From assembly GCA_016712415.1 (NCBI GenBank), contig JADJRC010000049.1, positions 62,001 through 126,000 of the forward strand: a DNA stretch of 64,000 bases, written 5' to 3'. Shown piece after piece: positions 49,713-58,655 of this stretch. The position numbers were made by a program, and so were the translations under genes. Source of the DNA: Lewinellaceae bacterium (GTDB lineage Bacteria > Bacteroidota > Bacteroidia > Chitinophagales > Saprospiraceae). The number at the start of each line of letters is the position of its first letter. The stretch's first letter is position 1. The notes under the pieces are model-generated. The model saw only the letters and a list, made by a program, of their open reading frames with translations. It ran no database searches and was not told the origin of the DNA.

Positions 49713-51563
49713 CTATTTCTCTTTTTCAGTAGCCAGGGCCCTGACTTTTCCAAGTATGACCGTCAATCGCGGATCGCCGGGGGCCAGGTTAAGCGCCTGC
49801 TCCAGCCATACGGCCGATTCCCGCATCTCGCCCAGCGCATAATATTGTCCGGCGATATGGGTTGCTATTGCTGTATCCGGGTTTATCTGCCAGGCTTCAG
49901 ACAAATAACTGAGGGCCTTTTCGGGGTCGCGGTTGTTGGCAGCATAGTAATCGCCGCCGTACCGGAGGGCATATGCCAGGCCGAGTTTTGCCTTGGCGTC
50001 GGTGGGGTTGAGCCGAACGGCGCCGCGATAGGAAGCAACAGACTGGTCAAACTTCTGCAAATAAAACACACAGGCGCCATGCGCCAGCAGGGCATCGAAG
50101 TAGGTAGGGTGCAATTCAATCGCTTTACGCAGATGCGCTTCGGCTTCCTCCAGCAGGGTCTGCCGTGCGGCATTGTCGGAGGTGGCCAGTGCCTTGACCA
50201 GCAGGACAGTCCCGAGACCGTTGCGCAACTTGGCGCTGTTGGCTGAAACGTCAATATCTGTTTTGTACAGCCGTTCTTCATTGGCCCATGCCTTGTTCCG
50301 GTTGAACGTGGTCGCAGCCGGTACCAATGCGGCCAAAGCCACCAGGATAGATGCCTGTGCAAATTTTTGCCCGAACCGGCCAGCCAAACCCGCCAGTCCG
50401 GCGCCAATGGACAGGCAAAAACCAACCGACGGCATAAACAGAAAACGTTCGGCCATAAACACCCCTACCGGAGCGATAATATTGGCCACAATGCCCAGGG
50501 TCAGCACATAGAACAGCATGCCGAACGAGGCGGTGTTTTGCCGGCGCAACCCTGCGACGGCAAACCCCAACATCAGCAGATGCACGATTATGCCGGCAAT
50601 TACTACAGGCCGGGCAAACGACTGCGGCTCAATGGTAAACGGGAAATAATCGTGTGTAAGCGGCCAGGGCCAAACCAGCAGGCGGAGGTATTCAAACAGG
50701 GTATAAAAGATGGTTGCTGCCTTTTCTTCCAGGCTGAACGGCGCCCAAACACCGTTCATGGCCTTCAAAAACGGATCGTTCAACGGATCGTTTACCGTTT
50801 GTCCGCTGAAATGCCAATCGAGCGCCACGCCACGCAGGAGGGTATATGCCACAAACGCCAGGGCCATCGGCCAGACTGTCGCAATACTTTTTCCGGGGGA
50901 AACATCCCTGAAAAACCACAATACAAGCGGCGCAACGAGCAACAGCGGTACGGCATTCTCCTTACTCAGGCAGGCCGCAAGGAAAAGGAGTGCGGCAGCA
51001 ACGGCCCATTTGAGGTTGCGACCGTCAAAGGCCCGTAAAAGCGCGTACAGCGTTCCAATACCCGCGAGCAGGGCCAGCTGTTCATCACAACCTTTCACAT
51101 TGGCAACTACCTCTGTATGGACGGGATGTACCACAAACAGCAGCGATGCAGCCCATACCGCGAACATCCTGCCGTGCGCTTCTGGCGCCGGCTTCAGAGC
51201 CTTCAGAAAAAAAAGGTAGAGCAGGAGGCCATTCGCCGCAAACAGCAATACGGAAAACAGGTGGAATACCGTGCTGTTATTGCCGAATAACTGGAACAAC
51301 AATGCGAAAAAAACCAGTGACAGCGGTCGGAACCGACCGCCAGGAAGCGTATTCTCCGCGTTTTTTTCCGCCAGATATCCGGAAAATGACTCTGTGGTCA
51401 GTATCCGGGGAATGCCGCCCAGCCCCTGTTGCACCCATTTGTTTTCCGTAACGACCATCCGGTCGTCGAGCACAAAATCGTGGCCCAGCGTATTGGCATA
51501 CAGCAGAAAAGCCAGGGCGAATAAAAAGAGACCCTGTATCCGGGTATTGTATAGGAATTGCAT
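49713..51563 (-). CDS. TMTC-like membrane glycosyltransferase-fold protein with C-terminal TPRs (second copy)
   Basis: A 616-aa paralogue of the gene at 19061-21106. They share FAFLLYANTL/LAFLLYANTL, the outer-loop acidic pair (DFVLDD), GGRFRPLSLVFFALLFQLFG, VVHPVHTEVVANVKGCDEQLALL, CLSKENAVP and LTHDY. About 11 membrane segments are followed by TPRs (AHLRKAIELHPTYFDALLAHGA, SYRGAVRLNPTDAKAKLGLAYAL, LEQALNLAPGDPRL). Eukaryotic TMTC proteins with this layout are O-mannosyltransferases; a similar role on exported proteins is inferred. The start at 51561-51563 drops an unlikely 13-residue extension. It converges with lptB. Confidence 0.72.
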   Translation of the reverse strand: MQFLYNTRIQGLFLFALAFLLYANTLGHDFVLDDRMVVTENKWVQQGLGGIPRILTTESFSGYLAEKNAENTLPGGRFRPLSLVFFALLFQLFGNNSTVFHLFSVLLFAANGLLLYLFFLKALKPAPEAHGRMFAVWAASLLFVVHPVHTEVVANVKGCDEQLALLAGIGTLYALLRAFDGRNLKWAVAAALLFLAACLSKENAVPLLLVAPLVLWFFRDVSPGKSIATVWPMALAFVAYTLLRGVALDWHFSGQTVNDPLNDPFLKAMNGVWAPFSLEEKAATIFYTLFEYLRLLVWPWPLTHDYFPFTIEPQSFARPVVIAGIIVHLLMLGFAVAGLRRQNTASFGMLFYVLTLGIVANIIAPVGVFMAERFLFMPSVGFCLSIGAGLAGLAGRFGQKFAQASILVALAALVPAATTFNRNKAWANEERLYKTDIDVSANSAKLRNGLGTVLLVKALATSDNAARQTLLEEAEAHLRKAIELHPTYFDALLAHGACVFYLQKFDQSVASYRGAVRLNPTDAKAKLGLAYALRYGGDYYAANNRDPEKALSYLSEAWQINPDTAIATHIAGQYYALGEMRESAVWLEQALNLAPGDPRLTVILGKVRALATEKEK

Positions 51564-51591
51564 GGGACGAAAATAGCCACAAACAAGCAGA

Positions 51592-52671
51592 CTACACGTC
51601 AAAACTCACCACCAATCTTTTCGTTTTGGGGTGCGACTGGCAGGTAAGTACATATCCGGCAGCCACCTCGTCGGGCTCGAGGCCGTAGTTGACATCCATG
51701 TCCACCTCGCCTTCCAGTATTTTAGCCTTGCAGGTACTGCATACGCCCCCTTTGCAGGAAAACGGCAGATCGGCGCCGGCACGCATCGCGGCATCTAGCA
51801 GCGTGCTGCCGTCGGAAGGCAGGTTAAAATCGAACTGCATACCATCCTGAATTACCGTGATGGAAGCGTCGAAGGTGTCGCGGGCAGCCGGTTTGGCGCC
51901 CGGCCCGGTTGTGGGCTTTTTGGCGCCCGATGTTGTAAATAATTCAAAATGAATGCGCCTGGGCTCGACACCAACCTCTTCCAGCGTTTTTTTTATGTCA
52001 AAAGTCATTTCTTCGGGCCCGCAAATAAAATACGCATCCACATCCGCGGCCCGGAAAAGCAGCCTGCAATAAGCGCGGCATTTTTCTCCATCCATACGTC
52101 CCTGAAGCAGTTCGCTGCCGAGAGACTCCCGACTCAATACATGGTGCACAGCCAGGCGGTCGGGGTATCGGTTTTTCAGTTCCTCCAGCTGTTCGCGAAA
52201 GATGATGTGGTCAAACCCGCGGTTGCCGTAAAAAAGCAGGAAACGGCTGCCCGGTTCTACTGCCAAGGTCGTTTTCAGAATCGACATGACCGGTGTGATA
52301 CCGCTGCCGGCTGCAAATGCGACGTAAAGATTTTTATTGGAAGGGTCCAGTTCAACATAAAAATGTCCCTGAGGCGCCATTGCCTCCAGCGAATCGCCTA
52401 CCCGAAGCAGGGTATTGGCGTAGGTGCTGAATGCCCCGCCCTCCACCTGTTTGACGGCAACCCGCAAATCGTTTTCATGCGTTCCGGTGCAGATAGAATA
52501 GGAACGCCGGAGTTCCTCCCCGTCAATGACCTTGCGGAGGTTCAGGTGTTGCCCCTGTTTGAACCGAAATATTTCGCGAAGGTCTTCCGGCACTTCGAAG
52601 GCAAGGGATACCGTATCGGTGGTCTCACGGCGAATATCGCGTATGCGGAGCGGGTAGTATTTGGTAGACAT
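51592..52671 (-). CDS. PaaE-type ferredoxin:NADP reductase with C-terminal 2Fe-2S domain
   Basis: A 359-aa flavoprotein: an FAD domain (RRSYSICTG, about residue 60), an NADP domain (AAGSGITPVMSILKTTL, YGNRGFDHIIF, FICGPEEMT), and a plant-type ferredoxin domain with ligands in CKGGVCSTC and VLTCQSHP. This is the layout of the phenylacetyl-CoA epoxidase reductase PaaE and related flavodoxin reductases. No paa genes are near, so it may supply electrons to another oxygenase or desaturase. The start at 52669-52671 (MSTKYYPLRIRDI) fits the family. Confidence 0.9.
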   Translation of the reverse strand: MSTKYYPLRIRDIRRETTDTVSLAFEVPEDLREIFRFKQGQHLNLRKVIDGEELRRSYSICTGTHENDLRVAVKQVEGGAFSTYANTLLRVGDSLEAMAPQGHFYVELDPSNKNLYVAFAAGSGITPVMSILKTTLAVEPGSRFLLFYGNRGFDHIIFREQLEELKNRYPDRLAVHHVLSRESLGSELLQGRMDGEKCRAYCRLLFRAADVDAYFICGPEEMTFDIKKTLEEVGVEPRRIHFELFTTSGAKKPTTGPGAKPAARDTFDASITVIQDGMQFDFNLPSDGSTLLDAAMRAGADLPFSCKGGVCSTCKAKILEGEVDMDVNYGLEPDEVAAGYVLTCQSHPKTKRLVVSFDV

Positions 52672-52823
52672 TGGTCGGTGGCAGATAGTCGGCGGATTGG
52701 TTTGTATTTCTGTTGGGTACCGCCGACTGAAGCCGGCGCACCCACCCTCCCACATCCATTTTCAACGGGCGTATATGAATACTACAAGGTCATCAAGGGG
52801 TACACAAGTACTTATAATATAAA

Positions 52824-52853
52824 AAGTGTATCACGTGGTTACGGGATACACTT
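52824..52853 (-). terminator. Terminator of rpsT
   Basis: AAGTGTATC (52824-52832) and GATACACTT (52845-52853) are perfect inverted arms around 12 bases. On the reverse strand the stem is followed by TTTATATT, after the rpsT gene and the GCCGGCTAAAGCC elements. Confidence 0.6.
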
Positions 52854-52902
52854 CCTGGCAGACAGGATTGCAATAAATGCAACTTTAGGATGCTACCAAC
52901 CT

Positions 52903-52966
52903 TTATTCGCCGGCTAAAGCCGGTGGTACCCCGGGGTTATTCGCCGGCTAAAGCCCGGCGGGGTAC
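52903..52966. repeat. Pair of GCCGGCTAAAGCC palindromic elements with GGTACC tails
   Basis: Two copies of TTATTCGCCGGCTAAAGCC followed by a G/C stem and GGTACC (52903-52930 and 52937-52966). A related degenerate element, GGTACCGCCGACTGAAGCCGGCG, lies at 52717-52739. They resemble dispersed intergenic REP-type palindromes and sit between rpsT and its terminator. Confidence 0.75.
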
Positions 52967-52984
52967 CTGGGTACCTGGATGCTG

Positions 52985-53239
52985 TCAGGCAAGGGTGTTG
53001 ACGTGCTTGGTCAGACCGCTTTTCAGGTTGGCCGCTTTGTTGCGGTGGATATTGCCACGCTTGGCCAGCCTGTCGATCATGCTGATCACTTTGGGCAAAA
53101 AACTGAGCGCTTCGGCCTTGTCTTTCAGATCGCGCAGGTTTTTGACAGCCGCACGTGCAGTTTTTTTGTAATAACGGTTTTGCAGACGGCGCTTTTCAGC
53201 CTGACGAATGCGCTTGAGTGCAGAACGGTGGTGTGCCAT
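52985..53239 (-). CDS. rpsT: 30S ribosomal protein S20
   Basis: An 84-aa basic protein, normal length for S20, starting MAHHRSALKRIRQAEKRRLQNR and containing the conserved KKTARAAVKNLRD and MIDRLAKRGNIHRNKAANLKSGL, then KHV near the end. It binds 16S rRNA during small-subunit assembly. It is a single gene with its own promoter and terminator, as usual for rpsT. Confidence 0.98.
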   Translation of the reverse strand: MAHHRSALKRIRQAEKRRLQNRYYKKTARAAVKNLRDLKDKAEALSFLPKVISMIDRLAKRGNIHRNKAANLKSGLTKHVNTLA

Positions 53240-53299
53240 ATTTTAAGCAGGTAATGTGCTGAACAATTAAAAATCTGGTAGTCTTTCGTTTTGGGCGGG

Positions 53300-53307
53300 C
53301 AAAGGTA
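53300..53307 (-). promoter_or_regulatory. Promoter box of rpsT
   Basis: Reverse-strand TACCTTTG is a textbook Bacteroidota -7 element, 61 bases before the ATG. A CTTGTGG stretch about 23 bases further upstream is a possible -33 site. Confidence 0.55.
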
Positions 53308-53476
53308 GGATTTCCCGATGGAAAAAACCACAAGACCTTTAAAAAAATATCTGCAGGACGTATAAAATACAACAACGCGCCTTGTCCGGGTGTTATCTTT
53401 GCGCCCCTGCTCCAAGCCTGAAATGACCGTCAAACTTACTATTTTTGCTGGGTTTTATTCTCCTTAATGTTTTGTA

Positions 53477-56227
53477 ATGAAAGATCATTCGTCCGTATTC
53501 AACGCACATCCGCAATATATTGATTCCATGTACCAGTCCTGGCAGCGTGATCCGGAGTCGGTGGAGACCGACTGGCGCGCATTTTTCCAGGGCTTTGATT
53601 TTGCCCTCAGCGCCGCCAATGGCGCCTCCGGCGCCGTCGGAAGCGCCGGCCCCGATTCCGGCCAACTGCAAAAAGAGTTTGCCGTCATGGGACTTATTCA
53701 CGGCTACCGCGACCGCGGACATACACTTTCCACCACCAACCCCATCAAGCCGCGCAAAGACCGCAAGCCGCGCCTTGACCTGGCCGACTACGGTCTCACC
53801 GAAGCCGACCTCGACAGCCCGTTTGCCGCAGGTTTTGAATTGGGCATGTCCAATGCACCCCTGCGCGATATCATACAGCGCCTGCGCCTGATCTATTGCG
53901 GCAATATCGGCTTCGAATGCACCCATGTTTACGACAAGGAAAAACGCGAGTGGCTCCGCCGCCGGATCGAAGGCCGTTCACTGGCCGACGACTACGGCTT
54001 CCCGGTAGAAAAAAAGAAACGCATCCTTGAAAAGATCAATGGCGGCGTCGCTTTCGAGCAATTCCTGGCCACCAAGTTCGTGGGCCAGAAACGCTTCGGA
54101 CTGGAAGGCGGCGAATCTGCCATCGCTGCCCTGGATGCCATGATGAATAAAGCCGCCGAAGAGGAAACACCCGTGGAAGAAGTGGTGATCGGTATGGCAC
54201 ACCGCGGCCGCCTGAATGTACTGTGCAATATCGTAGGCAAAACCTACGAACAGATTTTCAGTGCCTTCGAAGACAAAACGATTCCCGATCAGAGCTTCGG
54301 CTCGGGCGACGTGAAATACCACCAGGGCTACTCCTCGCAGGTGACAGCCCTTAACGGCAAAAAATTCTACGTCAAATTGCTGCCCAACCCCAGTCACCTC
54401 GAAGCCGTCAACCCCGTTGTGGAGGGTTTCTCCCGCGCCAAACTGGATATCCTGTACCGCGACAATTTCGACCGGCTGCTGCCCATCCTGATCCACGGCG
54501 ACGCTGCCGTGGCCGGCCAGGGTATCGTATATGAGGTGACCCAGATGATGAGCCTTGAAGGCTTTAACACCGGCGGCACCGTACACCTCGTGATCAATAA
54601 CCAGATCGGCTTTACTACCGACTGGGAAGACGCCCGCTCCAGTACCTACTGCACCAGTGTGGCCGAAGTGGTGCAGGCGCCCGTTTTTCACGTCAACGGC
54701 GACGATCCGGAGGCCGTGGTTTTCGTTTCGGAACTGGCTATCGAATACCGGCAAATGTTTAATACCGATGTCTTCATCGACATGGTGTGCTACCGGCGCA
54801 ACGGCCACAACGAAAGTGACGAGCCGCGTTTTACGCAGCCCGCCATGTGGAAAATCATCGAAAAACACCCCGATCCGCGTACCGTGTACAACCGGAAACT
54901 CATCGCCCGCGGCGACGTAGACGAGCAACTGGCCAAAGACATGGAACAGCGCTTTAAGGCCGACCTGCAGGCGCGGCTCGATAACGTGCGCCAAAAACCA
55001 CTCCCCTATACCTACCAGGAGCCGGAACAGGCATGGCGGACGCTCACCAAAACAACAGATGATAAGGACTTTCAGGAAAGTCCGGACACCGGTATTTCGC
55101 GCAAAATGATCGATCAACTGCTCGATCATTTGCTTACCCTGCCTAAAGGCTTCAACCCGCTGCCCCAGATCGCCAAGCTACTCGATAACCAGCGCAATCT
55201 TGTACAGACCGGAAAAATCGACTGGGCACTCGGCGAACTCATGGCCTACGGCTCGCTGCTGCTCGAAGGCCGCGATGTCCGCATGAGCGGTCAGGATGTT
55301 AAACGCGGCACTTTCAGCCACCGCCACTCCTGTCCGGTCGATGCCAAAACCTTTGAGCGCATCAATCGCCTCGAAAATATGTCGAAAGACCAGGGGCGGT
55401 TCCTGATCTACAACTCATTGTTGTCCGAATACGCCGTTCTGGGCTTTGAATATGGATACGCCCTGGCCAATCCGGATACCCTCGTGATCTGGGAAGCCCA
55501 GTTCGGCGACTTTGCCAACGGCGCAAGTACCATTATCGACCAGTTTATTTTTGCCGGAGAATCCAAGTGGCAGCGTATGAACGGCATCGTAATGCTGCTG
55601 CCGCACGGCTATGAAGGGCAGGGGCCGGAACACTCTTCAGCACGCATGGAGCGCTACCTGCAGGGTTGCGCAGAAAACAACGTTACGGTAGCCAATGTGA
55701 CTTCGGCTGCCAACCTGTTCCATCTCCTGCGCCGCCAGATCATACGCCCCTTCCGCAAACCGCTTATCCTGATGACGCCGAAATCGGCGCTGCGCCCGCC
55801 TTTCAATCTGGGCGAGATCAGCGCGCTGGAAACGGGCAACCGCTTCCGCGAACTGCTCGACGACGACAGCGTGAAGCCTTCCAAAGTAAAACGATTGCTG
55901 GTATGCTCCGGCAAGGTTTACTACGACCTCGACAAGCGCAGGCAGGAGGAAAAACGCGACGATGTGGCCATCGTCCGGCTCGAACAGGTTTATCCTTTCC
56001 CCAAGACACAGTTTGATACCCTGCGGAAAAAATACGGCAAGGCCGAACTGGTGTGGGTACAGGAAGAACCCCACAATATGGGCGCATGGCCCTATATCGC
56101 AACCGAACGCTCCGAATACGGCTGGAAATGTGTGAGCCGCCCGTCTGCGGCCAGTCCGGCTACGGGTTTCCTGAAAAAACACGAAAAAGAACAACAGGAG
56201 ATTGTGGCACAGGCGTTTGCAAAGTGA
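53477..56227 (+). CDS. sucA: 2-oxoglutarate dehydrogenase E1 component
   Basis: A 916-aa TPP enzyme of the TCA cycle, full length. It opens with the SucA N-terminal E2-contact segment (VFNAHPQYIDSMYQSWQRDPESVETDWRAFFQGF). Signature blocks: VVIGMAHRGRLNVLCNIVGK, KYHQGYSS, LLPNPSHLEAVNPVVEG, HGDAAVAGQGIVYE, the TPP/Mg motif from HVNGDDPEAV to CYRRNGHNESDEP, and C-terminal QLKDIPRF-free E1 domain ending WVQEEPHNMGAWPYI. It decarboxylates 2-oxoglutarate and passes succinyl to SucB. No sucB follows within the window. A TATCTTTG box at 53394-53401 may be its promoter. Shares a divergent region with rpsT. Confidence 0.97.
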   Translation: MKDHSSVFNAHPQYIDSMYQSWQRDPESVETDWRAFFQGFDFALSAANGASGAVGSAGPDSGQLQKEFAVMGLIHGYRDRGHTLSTTNPIKPRKDRKPRLDLADYGLTEADLDSPFAAGFELGMSNAPLRDIIQRLRLIYCGNIGFECTHVYDKEKREWLRRRIEGRSLADDYGFPVEKKKRILEKINGGVAFEQFLATKFVGQKRFGLEGGESAIAALDAMMNKAAEEETPVEEVVIGMAHRGRLNVLCNIVGKTYEQIFSAFEDKTIPDQSFGSGDVKYHQGYSSQVTALNGKKFYVKLLPNPSHLEAVNPVVEGFSRAKLDILYRDNFDRLLPILIHGDAAVAGQGIVYEVTQMMSLEGFNTGGTVHLVINNQIGFTTDWEDARSSTYCTSVAEVVQAPVFHVNGDDPEAVVFVSELAIEYRQMFNTDVFIDMVCYRRNGHNESDEPRFTQPAMWKIIEKHPDPRTVYNRKLIARGDVDEQLAKDMEQRFKADLQARLDNVRQKPLPYTYQEPEQAWRTLTKTTDDKDFQESPDTGISRKMIDQLLDHLLTLPKGFNPLPQIAKLLDNQRNLVQTGKIDWALGELMAYGSLLLEGRDVRMSGQDVKRGTFSHRHSCPVDAKTFERINRLENMSKDQGRFLIYNSLLSEYAVLGFEYGYALANPDTLVIWEAQFGDFANGASTIIDQFIFAGESKWQRMNGIVMLLPHGYEGQGPEHSSARMERYLQGCAENNVTVANVTSAANLFHLLRRQIIRPFRKPLILMTPKSALRPPFNLGEISALETGNRFRELLDDDSVKPSKVKRLLVCSGKVYYDLDKRRQEEKRDDVAIVRLEQVYPFPKTQFDTLRKKYGKAELVWVQEEPHNMGAWPYIATERSEYGWKCVSRPSAASPATGFLKKHEKEQQEIVAQAFAK

Positions 56228-56291
56228 TGCATTCGTTCGCTTTGCACCTGGCGATAATAAAAGGAAACCCGCCTGATTTCAGGCGCACTTT

Positions 56292-57836
56292 ATGTCAGAC
56301 ATCCTTTTTACGCATTCCTATTTCTACCGGTTCGATCCGAAACAATGGAAGACCGGACAGCCATACCCGCCGTACGGCACCCTGTACGCTGCGGCACTGA
56401 TGCGTGAATGCGGGTACGACGTGTGTCTTTTCGATACCAACCTGTGTAACGGCCCGGATGAAATCCGCCCCTTGCTCGAACGCGAAAACCCGCGCTTCCT
56501 CGTCATCTACGACGACGGATTCAACTACCTGACCAAAATGTGCCTCACCCGCATGCGCGAAGCCGCCTTCGATATGATTCGAACGGGGAAGGAACAGGGG
56601 TGCACCGTAATCGTCAACAGCAGCGACGCTACCGACCACTCCGAACAATATCTTTCGCAAGGCGCTGATTTTGTGATACTTGGCGAAGGAGAGATCACGC
56701 TCAGGGAACTTGTTTTAACGGTGGACGGTGGACGGGAGGCGGTAGACGGTGGACGGGAGACAGGAGACAGCATTTGGGCTGGCATGGAACATATTTCAGG
56801 TATTGCGTACTTGTCGGACACGTCATATAGCGTATCAAATGCCATAGGTTCCACACCGTCCACCGTCCACCGTCTATCGTCCACCGTCTACCGCACCCCT
56901 GCGCGACCGGTACTGCACGACCTGGATTCCTTACCCGATCCCGCCTGGGACCTGGTGGACATGGATGCTTACAAACAGATATGGATACGGCGTCACGGGT
57001 ATTTTTCCCTGAACCTCGCCACTACACGCGGCTGCCCTTTTAAGTGCAACTGGTGCGCAAAGCCCATTTATGGCAACCGCTACAATTCGCGCAGCCCGGA
57101 ACGTGTGGCTGCCGAGATCGAAATGCTTACAGCGCGATACGGCGTCACCCATTTCTGGATGGCCGATGATATTTTCGGTCTGAAGCCCGGCTGGGTGCAA
57201 CGCTTCCGAGATATCGTGCTGGAAAAACAACTGAAGTTTGAATACAAAATTCAAAGCCGGGTCGACCTGCTGCTGAAAGAAGACACGATTGATGCCCTGG
57301 TCGATTCCGGGCTCCGGGAGGTATGGGTCGGCGCAGAAAGCGGTTCGCAGAAAATACTCGACGCCATGGACAAGGGAACTACCATCGAACAGATCCGAAA
57401 GTCGACCCGGTTGCTGAAAAAGAAAGGTGTTGCGGTCTGTTTTTTCCTCCAGTTCGGTTATCTCGGGGAGACACAAGAGGACATCTCGGCCACGATACAC
57501 ATGGTAGAGGAATTGCTCCCGGACGATATCGGCATTTCAGTCAGTTATCCCTTGCCCGGAACCGGGTTTTATGAAAAGGTCAAAGACCTGCTCGGCCAAA
57601 AACAAAACTGGGAAGTCTCCGACGACCTCGCCATGATGTACCCCGCCACTTTTTCACCGGCATATTACCGGCGCCTGCACAGGTTGGTACACAAGCGCTT
57701 CAGGCTCCGGCAGGGCAGGGCAGAGTGGGAAAAATTGCTACGCATGGAGCAGGCCGACCTCGTTCGGGCCTTAAAATGGCTGTACTATGCACCGGCAGCA
57801 CTGGCAGACAAGTGGCGGCTGCAGCGACTGACCTGA
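56292..57836 (+). CDS. B12-binding-domain-type radical SAM protein A
   Basis: A 514-aa radical SAM enzyme. The N-terminal ~140 residues have the Rossmann-like B12-binding fold of BchE-type proteins (PPYGTLYAAALMRECGYDVCLFDTNL, FVILGEGEITLRELV) but no DxHxxG cobalamin His. The radical SAM domain has cluster motif CPFKCNWC (about residue 250), GAESGSQKILDAMDKGT, LQFGYLGET and VSYPLPGTGFY. A repeat-derived linker sits between the domains (about residues 143-205). It likely alters or methylates a lipid, pigment or natural product; substrate unknown. It begins 64 bases after sucA and leads a three-gene operon with a methyltransferase and a paralogue. Confidence 0.85.
   Translation: MSDILFTHSYFYRFDPKQWKTGQPYPPYGTLYAAALMRECGYDVCLFDTNLCNGPDEIRPLLERENPRFLVIYDDGFNYLTKMCLTRMREAAFDMIRTGKEQGCTVIVNSSDATDHSEQYLSQGADFVILGEGEITLRELVLTVDGGREAVDGGRETGDSIWAGMEHISGIAYLSDTSYSVSNAIGSTPSTVHRLSSTVYRTPARPVLHDLDSLPDPAWDLVDMDAYKQIWIRRHGYFSLNLATTRGCPFKCNWCAKPIYGNRYNSRSPERVAAEIEMLTARYGVTHFWMADDIFGLKPGWVQRFRDIVLEKQLKFEYKIQSRVDLLLKEDTIDALVDSGLREVWVGAESGSQKILDAMDKGTTIEQIRKSTRLLKKKGVAVCFFLQFGYLGETQEDISATIHMVEELLPDDIGISVSYPLPGTGFYEKVKDLLGQKQNWEVSDDLAMMYPATFSPAYYRRLHRLVHKRFRLRQGRAEWEKLLRMEQADLVRALKWLYYAPAALADKWRLQRLT
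56718..56894. repeat. Inverted GGTGGAC-type heptanucleotide arrays inside a radical SAM gene
   Basis: ACGGTGG-type heptads at 56718-56757 and their inverse, CACCGTC-type, at 56851-56894 lie in the coding sequence and stay in frame. They encode VDGGREAVDGGRE and STVHRLSSTVYR segments at the junction of the B12-binding-like and radical SAM domains. Confidence 0.9.
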
Positions 57837-57848
57837 AAACCTGCACCG

Positions 57849-58655
57849 ATGGAACAGCACAATCGGCAAATCACTACGCCTTTCGATGCCGTGGCGCTCG
57901 ATTACGACGCGGTGTTTACACACTCGGCAACCGGGCGTTTGCTGCGCGAACGGGGCTGGACATTGATAACCAAAACGCTGGACGGTAACATCGGCCTTCA
58001 TGCGCTGGAACTCAACTGCGGAACGGGCGAAGATGCCGTCTGGCTGGCCGGATCAGGATGGAAGGTGTTCGCGACCGATATTTCCCCGGCCATGATAGCC
58101 GCAACGCGGAAAAAAGCCGACGCGGCAGGACTGGGGCACAATATCACTACAGCTGTTCGCGCTATCGAAGACCCTCTGCCGGCCGCATCCTTCGATCTGA
58201 TCCTGTCCAATTTCGGTGGCCTCAACTGCCTCGCCCCCGAAGCCTTGCGGCGGCTGAACGACGCCCTTTTGCCCCTGCTTACCGCCGATGGTCGTTTTAT
58301 TGCCGTGGTAATGAGCCGTTTCTGCTTCTGGGAAACGCTGTTTTTTCTGTGGAAACGAAAACCTCGCGAAGCATTTCGACGCCTTCTCCGCGGGCCCGTA
58401 GCTGCCGCGCTCAGCCCGGATATAGTCGTGCCGACCTGGTATTATTCGCCCGCTCAGTTCCGGCAGCTGTTCCCCGGTTTCCGGGTTCAAATGTTGCAAC
58501 CGGTCGGATTTTGGTTGCCCCCGTCTTACCTGAACGCCTTTTTTGAAAAACACCCGCGTTTCCTGCGTATACTGAATTGGCTGGAACGATACTGCACAGC
58601 CGGTTGGCTGGCCCCTTCAGGCGATCATTTCTATATTTGCCTGACAATAAAATGA
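57849..58655 (+). CDS. Class I SAM-dependent methyltransferase
   Basis: A 268-aa methyltransferase with the SAM loop LHALELNCGTGEDAVWLA (E-x-N-C-G-T-G, motif I, about residue 52), VFATDISPAMIAATRKKA (motif II) and SFDLILSNFGGLNCL (motif IV), followed by a hydrophobic C-terminal region (SRFCFWETLFFLWKRKPREAF) that suggests a lipid-like substrate or membrane contact. It lies between two radical SAM genes, 12 bases after the first and overlapping the second by ATGA (58652-58655), so its substrate is probably theirs. Confidence 0.88.
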   Translation: MEQHNRQITTPFDAVALDYDAVFTHSATGRLLRERGWTLITKTLDGNIGLHALELNCGTGEDAVWLAGSGWKVFATDISPAMIAATRKKADAAGLGHNITTAVRAIEDPLPAASFDLILSNFGGLNCLAPEALRRLNDALLPLLTADGRFIAVVMSRFCFWETLFFLWKRKPREAFRRLLRGPVAAALSPDIVVPTWYYSPAQFRQLFPGFRVQMLQPVGFWLPPSYLNAFFEKHPRFLRILNWLERYCTAGWLAPSGDHFYICLTIK

